A stretch of DNA of 64,000 bases from Salipiger aestuarii (lineage in GTDB: Bacteria; Pseudomonadota; Alphaproteobacteria; Rhodobacterales; Rhodobacteraceae). Positions 7,911 through 17,003 of the stretch are shown here, one piece after another. Location of the stretch: positions 20,518 to 84,517 of the forward strand of contig NZ_QLMG01000017.1 in assembly GCF_003259905.1 (NCBI RefSeq), given 5' to 3'. Both the position numbers and the translations under genes were made by a program. Each line of letters begins with the position of its first letter. Positions within the stretch are counted from its first letter, which is position 1. A model generated the notes under the pieces. It was not told the origin of the DNA. It did not search any database and saw nothing but the letters and a program-made list of their open reading frames with translations.

Positions 7911-9110
7911 TTATCCCTTGACCGAACCCGCGGTCAGCCCCTTGGTCATGAACCGTTCCAGCCCGAGGAAAATCAGCATGATCGGCACCGTCGCGATCAC
8001 CGAACCGGCCATCAGGTGCTGGCGTGGAATCTCGGACGAGTTGAGCGATGCGATCCCCCGCGTCAGCGTGAATTTCGATGGATCGTCGAGCAGCATGAAC
8101 GCCAGCAGGAATTCGTTCCAGGCGATCATGAACACATACAGCGACACCGATGCCAGGGCCGGCAGCGACAGCGGCAGCGTGATCTTCCAGATCACGGCCA
8201 GGCGTGACAGCCCGTCCATCAGCCCGGCCTCTTCGACCTCGGACGGCAGGCCCCGGAAATAGCCCTGAAGCATGTAGAGCGCCACGGGGATGGTCGTCAC
8301 CGGATAGATCATCACGATACCAAAGATCGTGTTGCGCAGGCCGGTCATCGAAAACGCGATGTAGATCGGCAGCGCCAGCACGATCATCGGCACCATGTAG
8401 ATCAGCAGGACCGAGCGCGAGAACATCGCCTGTCCCCTGAACCGCAGCCGCGCGACGGCGTAGGCGCCGGGGATGGCAAAGGCCAGCGTGATGAACACCG
8501 TCAACACCGAAATGTAAAAGCTCGTCCACAGGTAGCTGCCGAAACTATACTGGGTCAGGAGCTCGTAATAACTGTCGAACAGGTGCCAGCCGCGCGACAG
8601 ATCCAGCGAGAAATCCAGCGGGTTCGCCATCAGCGCCGCCTGATTTTTCAGGCTGGTCATCACCATCACATAAAACGGAATGACCACGATGGCGGTAAAG
8701 AAGATATAGCCAAAGCCGGTAAGGAAGCGGATCACCGATTCCTCGAACTCGTGGCGCGACAGGGCGCCCGGCCGCAGTTCTTCGGTCATCTTGGCAAGGC
8801 CAAGGGCGGTGAACAGCGCCACCGCGCCGTGGCCCACGACCAGCGCCAGCATGCCGATGTCGCCCGACACCATCGGGCCTGCGCCAAACATGCCGGCCAG
8901 CGCCGCCGCCAGAGCCGCCCCCCAAAGCGCGGGCGCCCCATACAGCGCCGCCATGCCGATGGCGGCGCCCCAGGGCAGCGTCAGCAGCGTCGGGCGGAAG
9001 GCTGCGCCGGTGGCAAAGCTCATCGCGACCGCCATCGTCACCGCGATGACGAAACACCACAACGCCCCCAGAACCGGCGCCGTCATGTACCCGAAACGCA
9101 CCGCTTTCAT
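7911..9110 (-). CDS. Sugar ABC transporter permease (MalG type) with extra N-terminal membrane spans
   Basis: 399 residues from the ATG at 9110, preceded by AGGAG at good spacing; an in-frame ATG at 9146 is less likely. The C-terminal ~275 residues are an ordinary MalG-type permease with the EAA-loop region (EAGLMDGLSRLAVIWKI). The first ~115 residues are unusual: about four hydrophobic segments before the typical first helix. Usual family length is ~280, so this is an N-terminal extension. It pairs with the permease encoded just upstream. Confidence 0.9.
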   Translation of the reverse strand: MKAVRFGYMTAPVLGALWCFVIAVTMAVAMSFATGAAFRPTLLTLPWGAAIGMAALYGAPALWGAALAAALAGMFGAGPMVSGDIGMLALVVGHGAVALFTALGLAKMTEELRPGALSRHEFEESVIRFLTGFGYIFFTAIVVIPFYVMVMTSLKNQAALMANPLDFSLDLSRGWHLFDSYYELLTQYSFGSYLWTSFYISVLTVFITLAFAIPGAYAVARLRFRGQAMFSRSVLLIYMVPMIVLALPIYIAFSMTGLRNTIFGIVMIYPVTTIPVALYMLQGYFRGLPSEVEEAGLMDGLSRLAVIWKITLPLSLPALASVSLYVFMIAWNEFLLAFMLLDDPSKFTLTRGIASLNSSEIPRQHLMAGSVIATVPIMLIFLGLERFMTKGLTAGSVKG

Positions 9111-9174
9111 GACTGGACTCCTGTTTTCGCCCGCTCGGGATGGCATTGGGCGGGGCGGGGGGGCGACGCGATCC

Positions 9175-10416
9175 TCATAGTCCTTCCTCCCGGCTGATGA
9201 CCTTGAAGAAGAACACCGAAAACAGCAGCAGGCAGCAGAAGATCAGCACCGCGACCGCCGCCCCCGCGCCGATGTTGGACAGCGCGAACGCCTGTTCATA
9301 GACATTCACCGTCAGCACCCGCGTGCCGGCGTTGCCGCCGGTCAGCAGGAAGATGTCGTCGAACTTGTTGAAGGTCCAGATGAAGCGCAGCAGGAAAAGC
9401 ACCGACAGGATGCCCAGCAACTGCGGCAGCGACAGGTAGCGGAATTTCTGGAACGGAGACGCGCCGTCCATGTCCGCCGCTTCGTACATGTCGGTGTCGA
9501 TCGACTGCATGCGCGCCAGAATGAACAGGAAGGACAGCGGGAAATAGCGCCAGATCTCGAACAGCGTTACCATGATAAGTGCCAGCGGGCGCTCGCCGAA
9601 AAAGTTGATCGCCTCGCTGCTGACGCCCATCTGGATCAGCAGCGCGTTGGCCGACCCCGAGAACGGATCGAACAGCAGGATCCAGGCAAAGGCCACCGCG
9701 ATCACCGGCGCCACATAGGGGAACAGGTACAGCCCGCGCAAAAATCCCTGACCGCGAAAGGACTTGTTGAGCAAAAGGGCGGCGAACAGCCCCATGACCA
9801 GCGCCCCCAGCGTACCGAAGACCGTGTAGAACAGGGTGATGCCAAACACCGCCCAGAATTCCGACCCGTCAAACACTTGCGCAAAATTCTCCAGCGTAAA
9901 GTCAAGGTTTGTCAGGATGTTGCTGGCCTTGCCGTCGATGATCGGGTCGCTGTCCCCGGCGCCGGGCCCGTCGAAATAGGCGGCGGTGGCGGTCACTGGA
10001 ACGCGCAGCTCGTCTCGGGTGCCGCCCTCCCAGTCGCCGAAATCGCAGGCAAGACGCCCCTCGGCGATGTCGCAGCGCGGGTCGATTTCGGTCGGGGTCA
10101 GCCCGTCGGGCCAGGTGTCGACAAGCGTCACTCCGAGGATCTGCTGGTCCTGCGAGGAGTTGCGCAGCCGGTAACGCAGCACGGCCTTGTCGCCCGCCGC
10201 TTCCAGATCGCCGCGAATATCTTCGCGCACGATGGGCGTGGGGGGGCGCAGGTCGGCCAGGCCAACCGGTTTGAAACTGATCCAGAAGACCGCCAGCAGC
10301 GGCAGCAGCACCACCAGCGAAACCGCGATCAGGGTCGGTGCCAGCAACCCCCAGGCAAGGCGCGCCTCGCGCCGGCCAAGCGGCCCGGTACCGGTAGGAG
10401 GGGTGGCGTCGGTCAT
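9175..10416 (-). CDS. Sugar ABC transporter permease (MalF type) with inserted periplasmic domain
   Basis: 413 residues from the ATG at 10416. A first membrane helix (~20-45) is followed by ~115 polar residues rich in Asp, Thr and aromatics, with CDIAEGRLACDFGDW and a possible disulfide, before the remaining helices. This recalls the large P2 loop of E. coli MalF that touches the binding protein. The EAA loop is EAADMDGASPFQKFRY. It is the second gene of the importer operon, separated from the binding-protein gene by a strong hairpin. Confidence 0.9.
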   Translation of the reverse strand: MTDATPPTGTGPLGRREARLAWGLLAPTLIAVSLVVLLPLLAVFWISFKPVGLADLRPPTPIVREDIRGDLEAAGDKAVLRYRLRNSSQDQQILGVTLVDTWPDGLTPTEIDPRCDIAEGRLACDFGDWEGGTRDELRVPVTATAAYFDGPGAGDSDPIIDGKASNILTNLDFTLENFAQVFDGSEFWAVFGITLFYTVFGTLGALVMGLFAALLLNKSFRGQGFLRGLYLFPYVAPVIAVAFAWILLFDPFSGSANALLIQMGVSSEAINFFGERPLALIMVTLFEIWRYFPLSFLFILARMQSIDTDMYEAADMDGASPFQKFRYLSLPQLLGILSVLFLLRFIWTFNKFDDIFLLTGGNAGTRVLTVNVYEQAFALSNIGAGAAVAVLIFCCLLLFSVFFFKVISREEGL

Positions 10417-10431
10417 CTTGCGGGCTCCGAA

Positions 10432-10468
10432 GAAAGCAAAAGCCCCCGCCCCCGGGCGGGGCGAGGGC
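10432..10468 (-). terminator. Intercistronic hairpin after the binding-protein gene
   Basis: On the minus strand a long GC-rich stem (GCCCTCGCCCCGCCC pairing with GGGCGGGGGC plus a loop of about four) is followed by TTTTGCTTTC. It lies in the 66-bp gap between the binding-protein stop and the first permease. Such partial terminators let the binding protein be made in excess over the membrane subunits. Confidence 0.6.
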
Positions 10469-10482
10469 AACGGCGAGAGGGG

Positions 10483-11832
10483 TTACCGGATCCTGGCCAG
10501 CTCGTCGTTCATTTCGGCAACAGCGCCGGCGGCGTCGATCTGCCCGTCGATGAATGCGCGTACCACGCGGTTGACGACCTGGCTGTTGATCATCTTGGAC
10601 GCCAGCGCCAGCTGCCCGTCTTCGACGCCCCAGCGTTGGGCGGTGTCCAGCCCGCTGACGATCTCGTCGATCATTTCTTGCGGATACAGTTCGCCCAGGG
10701 GCGCCTTGCGGTCCACGCCGACCGGAAGCTCGGCCCATTGCGTGACGAAATACTCGGGATCGTCGGCGTTGCCACGGCGCACCGGAAATTTGCCTTCGGG
10801 CGCGATGGACAGCGTGTCGACATAGCCCTGGTCCATCGAATACTTGACGAAATCAATGGCGTCGTCGGTCGAAGCATCGCCGGTGATGCCGAACATGTTG
10901 ATCAACGCCCAAGCGGCCCCATCCGGGTTGGACGGCCCCGAGAACGTGGTCACGATGCCGGTTTTCGATGCCAGTTCGGTCGATGTCGGGTCATCGGTGA
11001 TGGTGGGCGGCGCGCTGTCGCGCAGGCCCGCCAGTTCATCCAGGATGAACGGCGACCAGATAATCATCGCGGCGTTGCCCGAGAAATACAGCGTGCGCGA
11101 CTGATCCCAGTACAGATCCCCCGGAGGCGACGCCGTGGCGATGGCCTTGTAGAATTCCAGCACCTCGGTGGTTTTTGCCTCGTCGAGCGGCTGGAACCCG
11201 TCGGGGCCGACCGGCGACACGCCGTTGGCCAGAAAGACATGCTCCAGAACCTGGCTCATGAAATCCTCGTCGACCTTGGTGGCGGCGACAAAGCCGTACA
11301 TCTCGGGCGGGTTGTGCAGTGCCTCCAGCGCGGCCTCGACGTTGGCGAAGGATGTCGGGGCCTCAAGGCCCGCCTCGTCGAACAGATCCTTGCGATAGAC
11401 GATCATCTGGGTCCAGCCATCGGCGGGCACCGACGCATACCCGCCGTCGAAGGCGGCGATTTCCAGCGCGCCGGGGGCGAAGGTGTCCGCGCCCAGATCC
11501 TCGATCGCGTCGGTCGCGGCATCGGGGTCCAGGATGCCCGCCTCGACCCAGGGCAGCGCGTAGCTGATCGGGTGATAGATCACGTCTGGCAGATCGCCCG
11601 CAGCATAGGCGGCCGTGGCGCGGGTGCCCAGTTCGGATTCGGTGACGGGGATCACCTCGACCTCGTTGCCGGTGGCTTCGGTAAAGGCGTCGGCCATGGC
11701 CTGCTGGCGGGCCAGGCGTTCGGGTTGTTCCTCGGTGGTCCAGAAGCGGATGGTTTCGGCGCCGGCGGCGTTGGCCGCCAGGGCCAGGGCCATCGCGGCG
11801 CTGCCCAGAAGCGGCAATCTGATGGATGTCAT
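10483..11832 (-). CDS. Periplasmic sugar-binding protein of ABC importer
   Basis: 449 residues from the ATG at 11832, which has AGGAGGA just upstream; further in-frame starts upstream lack this. A Sec signal peptide (hydrophobic stretch, ANAAGAET cleavage region, ~1-25) precedes a type-1 family solute-binding fold (IRFWTTEEQ at the mature N-terminus, DLPDVIYH, WTQMIVYRKDLFDEAG). It captures the sugar and delivers it to the permeases. It is the first gene of the operon. Exact sugar unknown. Confidence 0.92.
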   Translation of the reverse strand: MTSIRLPLLGSAAMALALAANAAGAETIRFWTTEEQPERLARQQAMADAFTEATGNEVEVIPVTESELGTRATAAYAAGDLPDVIYHPISYALPWVEAGILDPDAATDAIEDLGADTFAPGALEIAAFDGGYASVPADGWTQMIVYRKDLFDEAGLEAPTSFANVEAALEALHNPPEMYGFVAATKVDEDFMSQVLEHVFLANGVSPVGPDGFQPLDEAKTTEVLEFYKAIATASPPGDLYWDQSRTLYFSGNAAMIIWSPFILDELAGLRDSAPPTITDDPTSTELASKTGIVTTFSGPSNPDGAAWALINMFGITGDASTDDAIDFVKYSMDQGYVDTLSIAPEGKFPVRRGNADDPEYFVTQWAELPVGVDRKAPLGELYPQEMIDEIVSGLDTAQRWGVEDGQLALASKMINSQVVNRVVRAFIDGQIDAAGAVAEMNDELARIR

Positions 11833-12096
11833 GGGATCCTCCTGTCGAAAGTCATGGTGTGAAAAACGGGATGGGCCGGGCAGCGGAGAGGCCCGATATG
11901 TCGATTGGCTGACGATCCGGAAAACAGGCCGCGCCGAAGAGCGCCGCACCAGCTGGCACGGGGTGGCCGGTGCGATACATTCCGTCTGCCTCTGGCAGCA
12001 TGCAAGCGGTTCTCCCTTGGGCGCAGGCTCGGCGCTAAATCCGCTCAGTGCAAGGAAAAGTTGCGCCGCACCGCAGAAACTCGTCCCGTTGTCACG
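11833..12096 (-). promoter_or_regulatory. Leader/promoter region of the sugar importer, with one LacI-like half operator
   Basis: 264 bp between the end of urtE and the binding-protein gene, both on the minus strand. It carries the AGGAGGA ribosome site near 11838 and, at 12002-12012, GCAAGCGGTTC, resembling LacI-family operators (AA-CG-TT core). No regulator gene is nearby, so this is only suggestive. No clear urtE terminator is seen. Confidence 0.3.
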
Positions 12097-12792
12097 TCAG
12101 ATGGACACCCTGGCCAGCAGATCCTCGCGGTCGATTTCGCCGGCGCGGCCCGCAAGCGACACCGCGCCGCGCTGGACAGCCACGAAACTGTCCGCAAGAT
12201 CCCACATGAAATCGAAATACTGCTCGACCAGAATGATGGCCATGTCGCCCTGATCGCGCAATTGGGCGATCACCCGGCCAATCTGCTGGATGATGTTTGG
12301 CTGGATGCCTTCGGTCGGCTCGTCCAGCAACAGCACGCGGGGTTTCGAAATCAGCGCCCGCGCGATGGCGAGCTGCTGTTGCTGCCCCCCCGACAGATCA
12401 CCGCCGCGCCGGTGCAGGAAATCCTTGAGGATCGGGAACAGATCGAAAATATGCGGCGGCACCGTGTGTTCGGACCGGGGCAGGCAGGCAAAGCCGGTTT
12501 CCAGATTTTCCTGCACGGTCATCAACGGAAACACCTCGCGCCCCTGCGGCACATAGGCGATCCCGGCGCGCCCCGCCTGAAACGCCGACAGGTGGTTCAG
12601 CGGTTTACCATCCAGCGTGATCGTGCCGCCGGAATAGGGGTGCCGCCCGGCGATGGCTTTCAGCAGCGATGTCTTGCCGACCCCGTTGGTGCCGGTCACG
12701 GCGGTGACCTTGCCGGGTTCCGCGGTCAGCGAAATGCCATGCAGGATCTGGCTTTGCCCGTATTTGAGGGTCAGGTTCTCGACGCTCAGCAT
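12097..12792 (-). CDS. urtE: Urea ABC transporter ATP-binding protein UrtE
   Basis: 231 residues, typical length. LivF-like ATPase with Walker A TGTNGVGKTS (33-42), signature LSGGQQQQ, Walker B VLLLDEPTEG and a His-lacking switch segment replaced by LVEQY, usual in UrtE/LivF. It is the last gene of urtABCDE and powers high-affinity urea uptake for nitrogen scavenging. No urease genes follow inside the window; the sugar importer does. Confidence 0.95.
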   Translation of the reverse strand: MLSVENLTLKYGQSQILHGISLTAEPGKVTAVTGTNGVGKTSLLKAIAGRHPYSGGTITLDGKPLNHLSAFQAGRAGIAYVPQGREVFPLMTVQENLETGFACLPRSEHTVPPHIFDLFPILKDFLHRRGGDLSGGQQQQLAIARALISKPRVLLLDEPTEGIQPNIIQQIGRVIAQLRDQGDMAIILVEQYFDFMWDLADSFVAVQRGAVSLAGRAGEIDREDLLARVSI

Positions 12793-12810
12793 GATGCGGT
12801 CCTTTCGCGC

Positions 12811-13551
12811 CTAGCGGCCCAGATAGACTTCGATGACCTCGGGGTTCGAGGTCACATGATCGAGCGAGCCTTCGGCCAGCACAGAGCCTTCGCACAGCAC
12901 TGTCACCCGGCAATCGAGGCGGCGGATGAATTCCATGTCATGTTCGACCACGACGACGGCGTGCTTTTGCGCGGCGCGTTTGAGCAGATCGGTGGTGTGC
13001 TCGCGCTCGGCCGGGGTCATGCCGGCGGCGGGTTCGTCCACCAGCAGCAACCGGGGGTCCTGCGCCAGCAACATGCCGATTTCCAGCCATTGTTTCTGGC
13101 CATGGCTCAGCTCGCCGGCGATGCGGGGCAGGGCATCGGTCAGGCCGATGGTCTCGGCAAGTTCGCCAATGCGCCGCGCGCCGGCCTGCGTCTTGCGATA
13201 CAGCAACACATCGAACGGCCCGCGCTTGTTCTTCAGCGCCATGGCGAGGTTTTCGCGCACGGTCTGTGCCTCGAACACCGTGGGTTTCTGAAACTTGCGC
13301 CCAACGCCGACCGTGGCGATTTCGCTTTCGGACATCTTGAGCAGCGAGATGGATTTTTCGCCGTAAACCACGGTGCCGCTGTCGGGGCGGGTCTTGCCGG
13401 TGATGATGTCCATGAAGGTGGTCTTGCCCGCGCCGTTGGGCCCGATGATGGCGCGCAGCTCTGGCTCGCCGATGCGAAAGCTGAGGTTGTTGATCGCCTT
13501 GAATCCGTCAAAGCTGACCGACACGCCGGACATTTCCAGAAGCGTCTTCAT
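12811..13551 (-). CDS. urtD: Urea ABC transporter ATP-binding protein UrtD
   Basis: 246 residues from the ATG at 13551, preceded by GGGGAGGAAG. The long upstream in-frame extension is Arg-rich and out of character. LivG-like: Walker A GPNGAGKTT, signature LSHGQKQW (the H replacing G is usual for UrtD), Walker B LLLVDEPAAGM and VVEHDM. The start overlaps the urtC stop (ATGA), so the two are translationally coupled. Confidence 0.95.
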   Translation of the reverse strand: MKTLLEMSGVSVSFDGFKAINNLSFRIGEPELRAIIGPNGAGKTTFMDIITGKTRPDSGTVVYGEKSISLLKMSESEIATVGVGRKFQKPTVFEAQTVRENLAMALKNKRGPFDVLLYRKTQAGARRIGELAETIGLTDALPRIAGELSHGQKQWLEIGMLLAQDPRLLLVDEPAAGMTPAEREHTTDLLKRAAQKHAVVVVEHDMEFIRRLDCRVTVLCEGSVLAEGSLDHVTSNPEVIEVYLGR

Positions 13552-14789
13552 CTTTCTTCCTCCCCTTCGACGGTGCGGCGCGCGCCCTTGTCGGGGCCGA
13601 AGTCTCCGACCCGCTCGGGCACGGGGTGGCGATGGCCCAGCAGGTCGAACAGCCCGCCGATGCCCTTGGGCGCCAGAAGCGTCACGGCGACAAAGCTCAC
13701 GCCGAGCAGCACCAGCCACCAGTCGGTCCAATGGAGCGTGTAAAAGCCAAGCGGGATGTCGGGTGCGCCCCCGCTGGTGAACCAGGACGACAGCAGCGAC
13801 ACCAGCGCCGCGCCAAGCGCCGCGCCGTACAGCCGCCCGCGCCCGCCGATGGCGACCCAGACCGCCAGATAGATCGACGCGATCGGCGCGACCTCGTTGG
13901 GGTTGATGATGCCCGCCTGCGGATAATACAGCGCCCCCGCGATGCCCGCGACGATGCCCGTCAGGGTAAAGACGAACAGCTTGTAGCTTTCGACGTGATA
14001 GCCAAGGAACCGCACCCGGCTTTCATTGTCGCGAATGCCCCGGATGACCGACCCCATCTTGCCCGACACGACCCAGGCAAACAGCACATACCCCGCCCCG
14101 AGCGCCACCGCTGAGGCCCAGAAAAACGCCAGCGACAGCGTCGCCTGTGGCAGGTCTTCGAGTCCGGGAAGGTTCTGCAAGCCCGACAGCCCGTTGTTGC
14201 CGCGCAGGCCAGCCTCGTTCTGGAACAGGTACAGCGACAGCGCCAGGGTCATCGCCTGTGTCAGGATCGACAGGTAGACGCCCGTCACCCGGCTGCGGAA
14301 TGCCAGCCAGCCGAACACCAGCGCCAGCACCCCCGGCACCAGCACCACCATCGCGATCTGCAGCCAGAAGCTGTGTGCAAACAGCCAGATCGCCGGAAAC
14401 TCCGAGCTGCCGACAACGCCGAATATCTGCGTGCCGACAGAGTCGTGGATTTCCTGCGGCGTGGGGGGGATGGCGGCGGCGCGCAGGCTTTCGGTCACGA
14501 TGATCTCGGTCCGGGCGTACATCAGCCACATGCCGATCATGTAGCCGCCAAGTCCGAAGAACGCCATGTGGCCAAGGCTGAGAATGCCGGTATAGCCCCA
14601 CACCACGTCCATCGCGATGGCGACCAGCATCAGGCACAGCGTCTTGCCCAGCGTCTTGACGAAACTGGTCGAGATCATGCCGTTGCCCATGGCGTCCGAC
14701 AGCACCGTCACGATCAGCGCGAAAACGGTGAGCGACAGCAAGAACCACAGGGCCGAACGGTTCTGGCTGAGAAAGCTTTGCGGTTTCAT
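13548..14789 (-). CDS. urtC: Urea ABC transporter permease UrtC
   Basis: 413 residues from the ATG at 14789 with GGAGGTC upstream. LivM-like permease with about ten hydrophobic segments and the conserved GYTGILSLGHMAFFGLGGY near the N-terminus. A ~50-residue loop (RTEIIVTESLRAAAIPPTPQ) between early helices is common in UrtC. The C-terminus is charged. With UrtB it forms the membrane channel. Confidence 0.94.
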   Translation of the reverse strand: MKPQSFLSQNRSALWFLLSLTVFALIVTVLSDAMGNGMISTSFVKTLGKTLCLMLVAIAMDVVWGYTGILSLGHMAFFGLGGYMIGMWLMYARTEIIVTESLRAAAIPPTPQEIHDSVGTQIFGVVGSSEFPAIWLFAHSFWLQIAMVVLVPGVLALVFGWLAFRSRVTGVYLSILTQAMTLALSLYLFQNEAGLRGNNGLSGLQNLPGLEDLPQATLSLAFFWASAVALGAGYVLFAWVVSGKMGSVIRGIRDNESRVRFLGYHVESYKLFVFTLTGIVAGIAGALYYPQAGIINPNEVAPIASIYLAVWVAIGGRGRLYGAALGAALVSLLSSWFTSGGAPDIPLGFYTLHWTDWWLVLLGVSFVAVTLLAPKGIGGLFDLLGHRHPVPERVGDFGPDKGARRTVEGEEER

Positions 14790-14814
14790 GCGGACCTCCG
14801 GTGATCGTCCGTCG

Positions 14815-14880
14815 AGGGGGCGCTGCCCCCGCTGCTGCGCAGCCCCCCGGAGTTTATCGGGCAAGATGAAGCCGGGGCGC
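14815..14880. repeat. Rhodobacteraceae-type intergenic repeat in the urtB-urtC gap
   Basis: A hairpin GGGGG-CGCTG-CCCCC (14816-14830) is followed by CCCCCCGGAGTTTAT and GCAAGATGAAGCCGGGGC. From memory, close variants (CCCCCGGAGTATTT...AAGATGAAG) recur between genes in this family. Only one copy is seen in this window. It occupies a 184-bp gap inside an otherwise tight operon. Confidence 0.5.
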
Positions 14881-14973
14881 GGTGCCTTTGTTTGACGCGG
14901 CGGGAAACACCTTGGCCAAAGGCGGGCCGGGGACGATGGGCGGGCGGCGTTTCATGGATAAGACGCTGCATGG

Positions 14974-16917
14974 TCAGTCTCCTGCCGCGCGGCCCTTGAG
15001 GGCGACGATGCCCTTGGGGCGGAACTGGATGAAGAGGATGATGAACAGGATCATGTAGGTCTGCGCCGCCAGCGTGTTGGACGGGTTGAAATACTCGATC
15101 CCCTTCTGAAGAATGCCGATGAGTGCCGCGCCCGCAAGCGTGCCCCAGACGTTGCCGACGCCGCCGACGACCACGGTCATGAAGCTTTGCACGATATAGT
15201 CCGCGCCCATTTCCGAGGTCACTTTGGCATAAAGCCCGATGGCGACGCCCGCGATCCCGGCGATGCCCGACCCCAGACCGAAGGTCAGCATGTTGATCTT
15301 GTCGGGGTTGATGCCCATCGACGCCGCCATGCCGGGGTTTTGCGTGACGGCGCGCACCTCCAGCCCGACGCGGGTCTTGTTCAGGATGAACAGGATCAGC
15401 GCCAGAAAGATCAGGGCCAGCACGAAGATCGCGATGCGGATGTTGGCGATGCTGACCACATCGTTCAGCACCCAGGCCCCATCCAGCCAGGCGGGCGAGG
15501 TCAGGGGGCGCGCCTGCGTGCCGAAGATGTTCTTGGCCAGCTGTTGCAGCGCGATCGAGATGCCAAAGGTCGCCAGCAGCGTTTCCAGCGGGCGGTGATA
15601 GAGCCAGCGGATCACCAGCCGTTCCATCGCGACACCGGCGGCGAACGTCACCGCAAAGGCCAGTGGCAGCGCCACGATCAGCGACAGCGTGTAATCGGGG
15701 ATGATCTGCTGCACCACATAGCCGGTATAGGCGCCCATCATGATGAATTCGCCATGCGCCATGTTGATGACGCCCATCACCCCGAAGGTGATGGCCAGTC
15801 CTATGGCCGCCAGAAAGTAGATCGACGCCAGCGACAGCGCGTCCAGCGTCAGATCCAGCATCTGGTTGAAGAACACCCGTTGTTCGACCTCGTCCAGCGC
15901 GGCGCGCGCGGCGTCGGTGACGGCCGTATCCGGCTCGGCGTAGGCTTCGTAGAAAACGTGCGAGGCGAGCGCCGCCTCGATGGTGTCCTGCGTGACCAGC
16001 GGCGGCGCGGCGCCGGCCTCAGCAAGGGCGGCATAGGCGCGCAGCCGGTCGGTTTCGGAATCCAGCGCGCCGACGGGCACACCGCCGACTTCGCCGCCCG
16101 CGACGTTTGCGGTCAGCGCGGCCTTGATCTGGTCGCGGTCCTGCGCGGGGGGCGCGCGGCCCGCATCGACGAGCCGGGCATAGGCATCCTGGATCGGGAT
16201 GTCGTCGCCGACCTGAAGCACGCGTGCGACGTTCACCTCCGGTGGCAGCGTTTCGGCCACTCCGGGCGAGGTGGTCAGGATCTGGTTCAGCACCGCGCGG
16301 ACCTCGACCGACAGCGCGCCGGACAGGGCGGCGATCGCGGCGACGCGGTCGTCGCTGTTCGCGCCGAAGCGGGCGGCGAGCATGCCGACGAGTTGTTCCT
16401 TGCGGGCGCGCAGGGCGGGGTCTGTTTCGCTGGCGAGAGAGGCGCGCAGCGGGGCGAGCTGATCCGGCTCAGGGGCGCGGGCGATGGCATCCAGCGCCGC
16501 CGAGCGGGCCGCGATGTCGGGGTCCGACAGCTGGAATTGCACCAGCGCGGTCGAGATCACCCGGCGCACCCCGCCATTGGGACGCACCGCCGACAGGCTT
16601 GCGCGGTCAAGCCGGACCGGCGCGCCGGTGTCCACGTCCACCGGGGGCGTGCCGTCATAATAGAACAGGCCGGTCGCCTCGTCCTGCACCAGATCGCGGT
16701 CGGACCACCGGTTGAGAAAGTCGGGCACCTGCGGCAGGCCGGAGGCGACGAGATCGGCGATCAGCGGCCCGACACTCTGGCGGCCCGGACTGGCGACCTC
16801 GTCCGCGTGGGTCTGAAGAAGCGCCTGAAGCGGGCCTGTCTGCTGTGCCATGGCCCGGTGTGCGGGCAAGGCCAGACAAAGTGCCAGCGTCAGAACGAGA
16901 GAGAGCGCGCGCAGCAT
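14974..16917 (-). CDS. urtB: Urea ABC transporter permease UrtB with long periplasmic domain
   Basis: 647 residues. A signal peptide (~1-24, AMAQQ) leads a ~320-residue Ala-rich helical repeat region (HEAT-like by composition; e.g. DIAARSAALDAIARAP, DPALRARKEQLVG). The LivH-like permease follows from ~345 (DALSLASIYFLAAIGLAITFG, then NMAHGEFIMMGAY). Classic UrtB proteins are ~300-550 residues, so this is a long form. The periplasmic part may help dock UrtA; that is inference. Confidence 0.94.
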   Translation of the reverse strand: MLRALSLVLTLALCLALPAHRAMAQQTGPLQALLQTHADEVASPGRQSVGPLIADLVASGLPQVPDFLNRWSDRDLVQDEATGLFYYDGTPPVDVDTGAPVRLDRASLSAVRPNGGVRRVISTALVQFQLSDPDIAARSAALDAIARAPEPDQLAPLRASLASETDPALRARKEQLVGMLAARFGANSDDRVAAIAALSGALSVEVRAVLNQILTTSPGVAETLPPEVNVARVLQVGDDIPIQDAYARLVDAGRAPPAQDRDQIKAALTANVAGGEVGGVPVGALDSETDRLRAYAALAEAGAAPPLVTQDTIEAALASHVFYEAYAEPDTAVTDAARAALDEVEQRVFFNQMLDLTLDALSLASIYFLAAIGLAITFGVMGVINMAHGEFIMMGAYTGYVVQQIIPDYTLSLIVALPLAFAVTFAAGVAMERLVIRWLYHRPLETLLATFGISIALQQLAKNIFGTQARPLTSPAWLDGAWVLNDVVSIANIRIAIFVLALIFLALILFILNKTRVGLEVRAVTQNPGMAASMGINPDKINMLTFGLGSGIAGIAGVAIGLYAKVTSEMGADYIVQSFMTVVVGGVGNVWGTLAGAALIGILQKGIEYFNPSNTLAAQTYMILFIILFIQFRPKGIVALKGRAAGD

Positions 16918-16958
16918 CGGCAGCCTTCCCGAAAATGTCGGATGGGTCCTGGGGGCAG

Positions 16959-16990
16959 GCGACGGACACCGTGAAACAGGCGCCCGTCGC
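16959..16990 (-). other. Hairpin between urtA and urtB
   Basis: GCGACGGGCGCC and GGTGTCCGTCGC form a stem with a short loop in the 86-bp gap after urtA. No T-run follows, so it more likely protects the urtA 3' end from decay than terminates transcription, allowing extra binding protein to be made. Confidence 0.5.
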
Positions 16991-17003
16991 GGTTTGGATC
17001 AGA

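Noticed and set aside
9877..11862. 661-codon plus-strand frame over the sugar-binding protein and permease
   Set aside because: Antisense to conserved genes, no family motif, no ribosome site.
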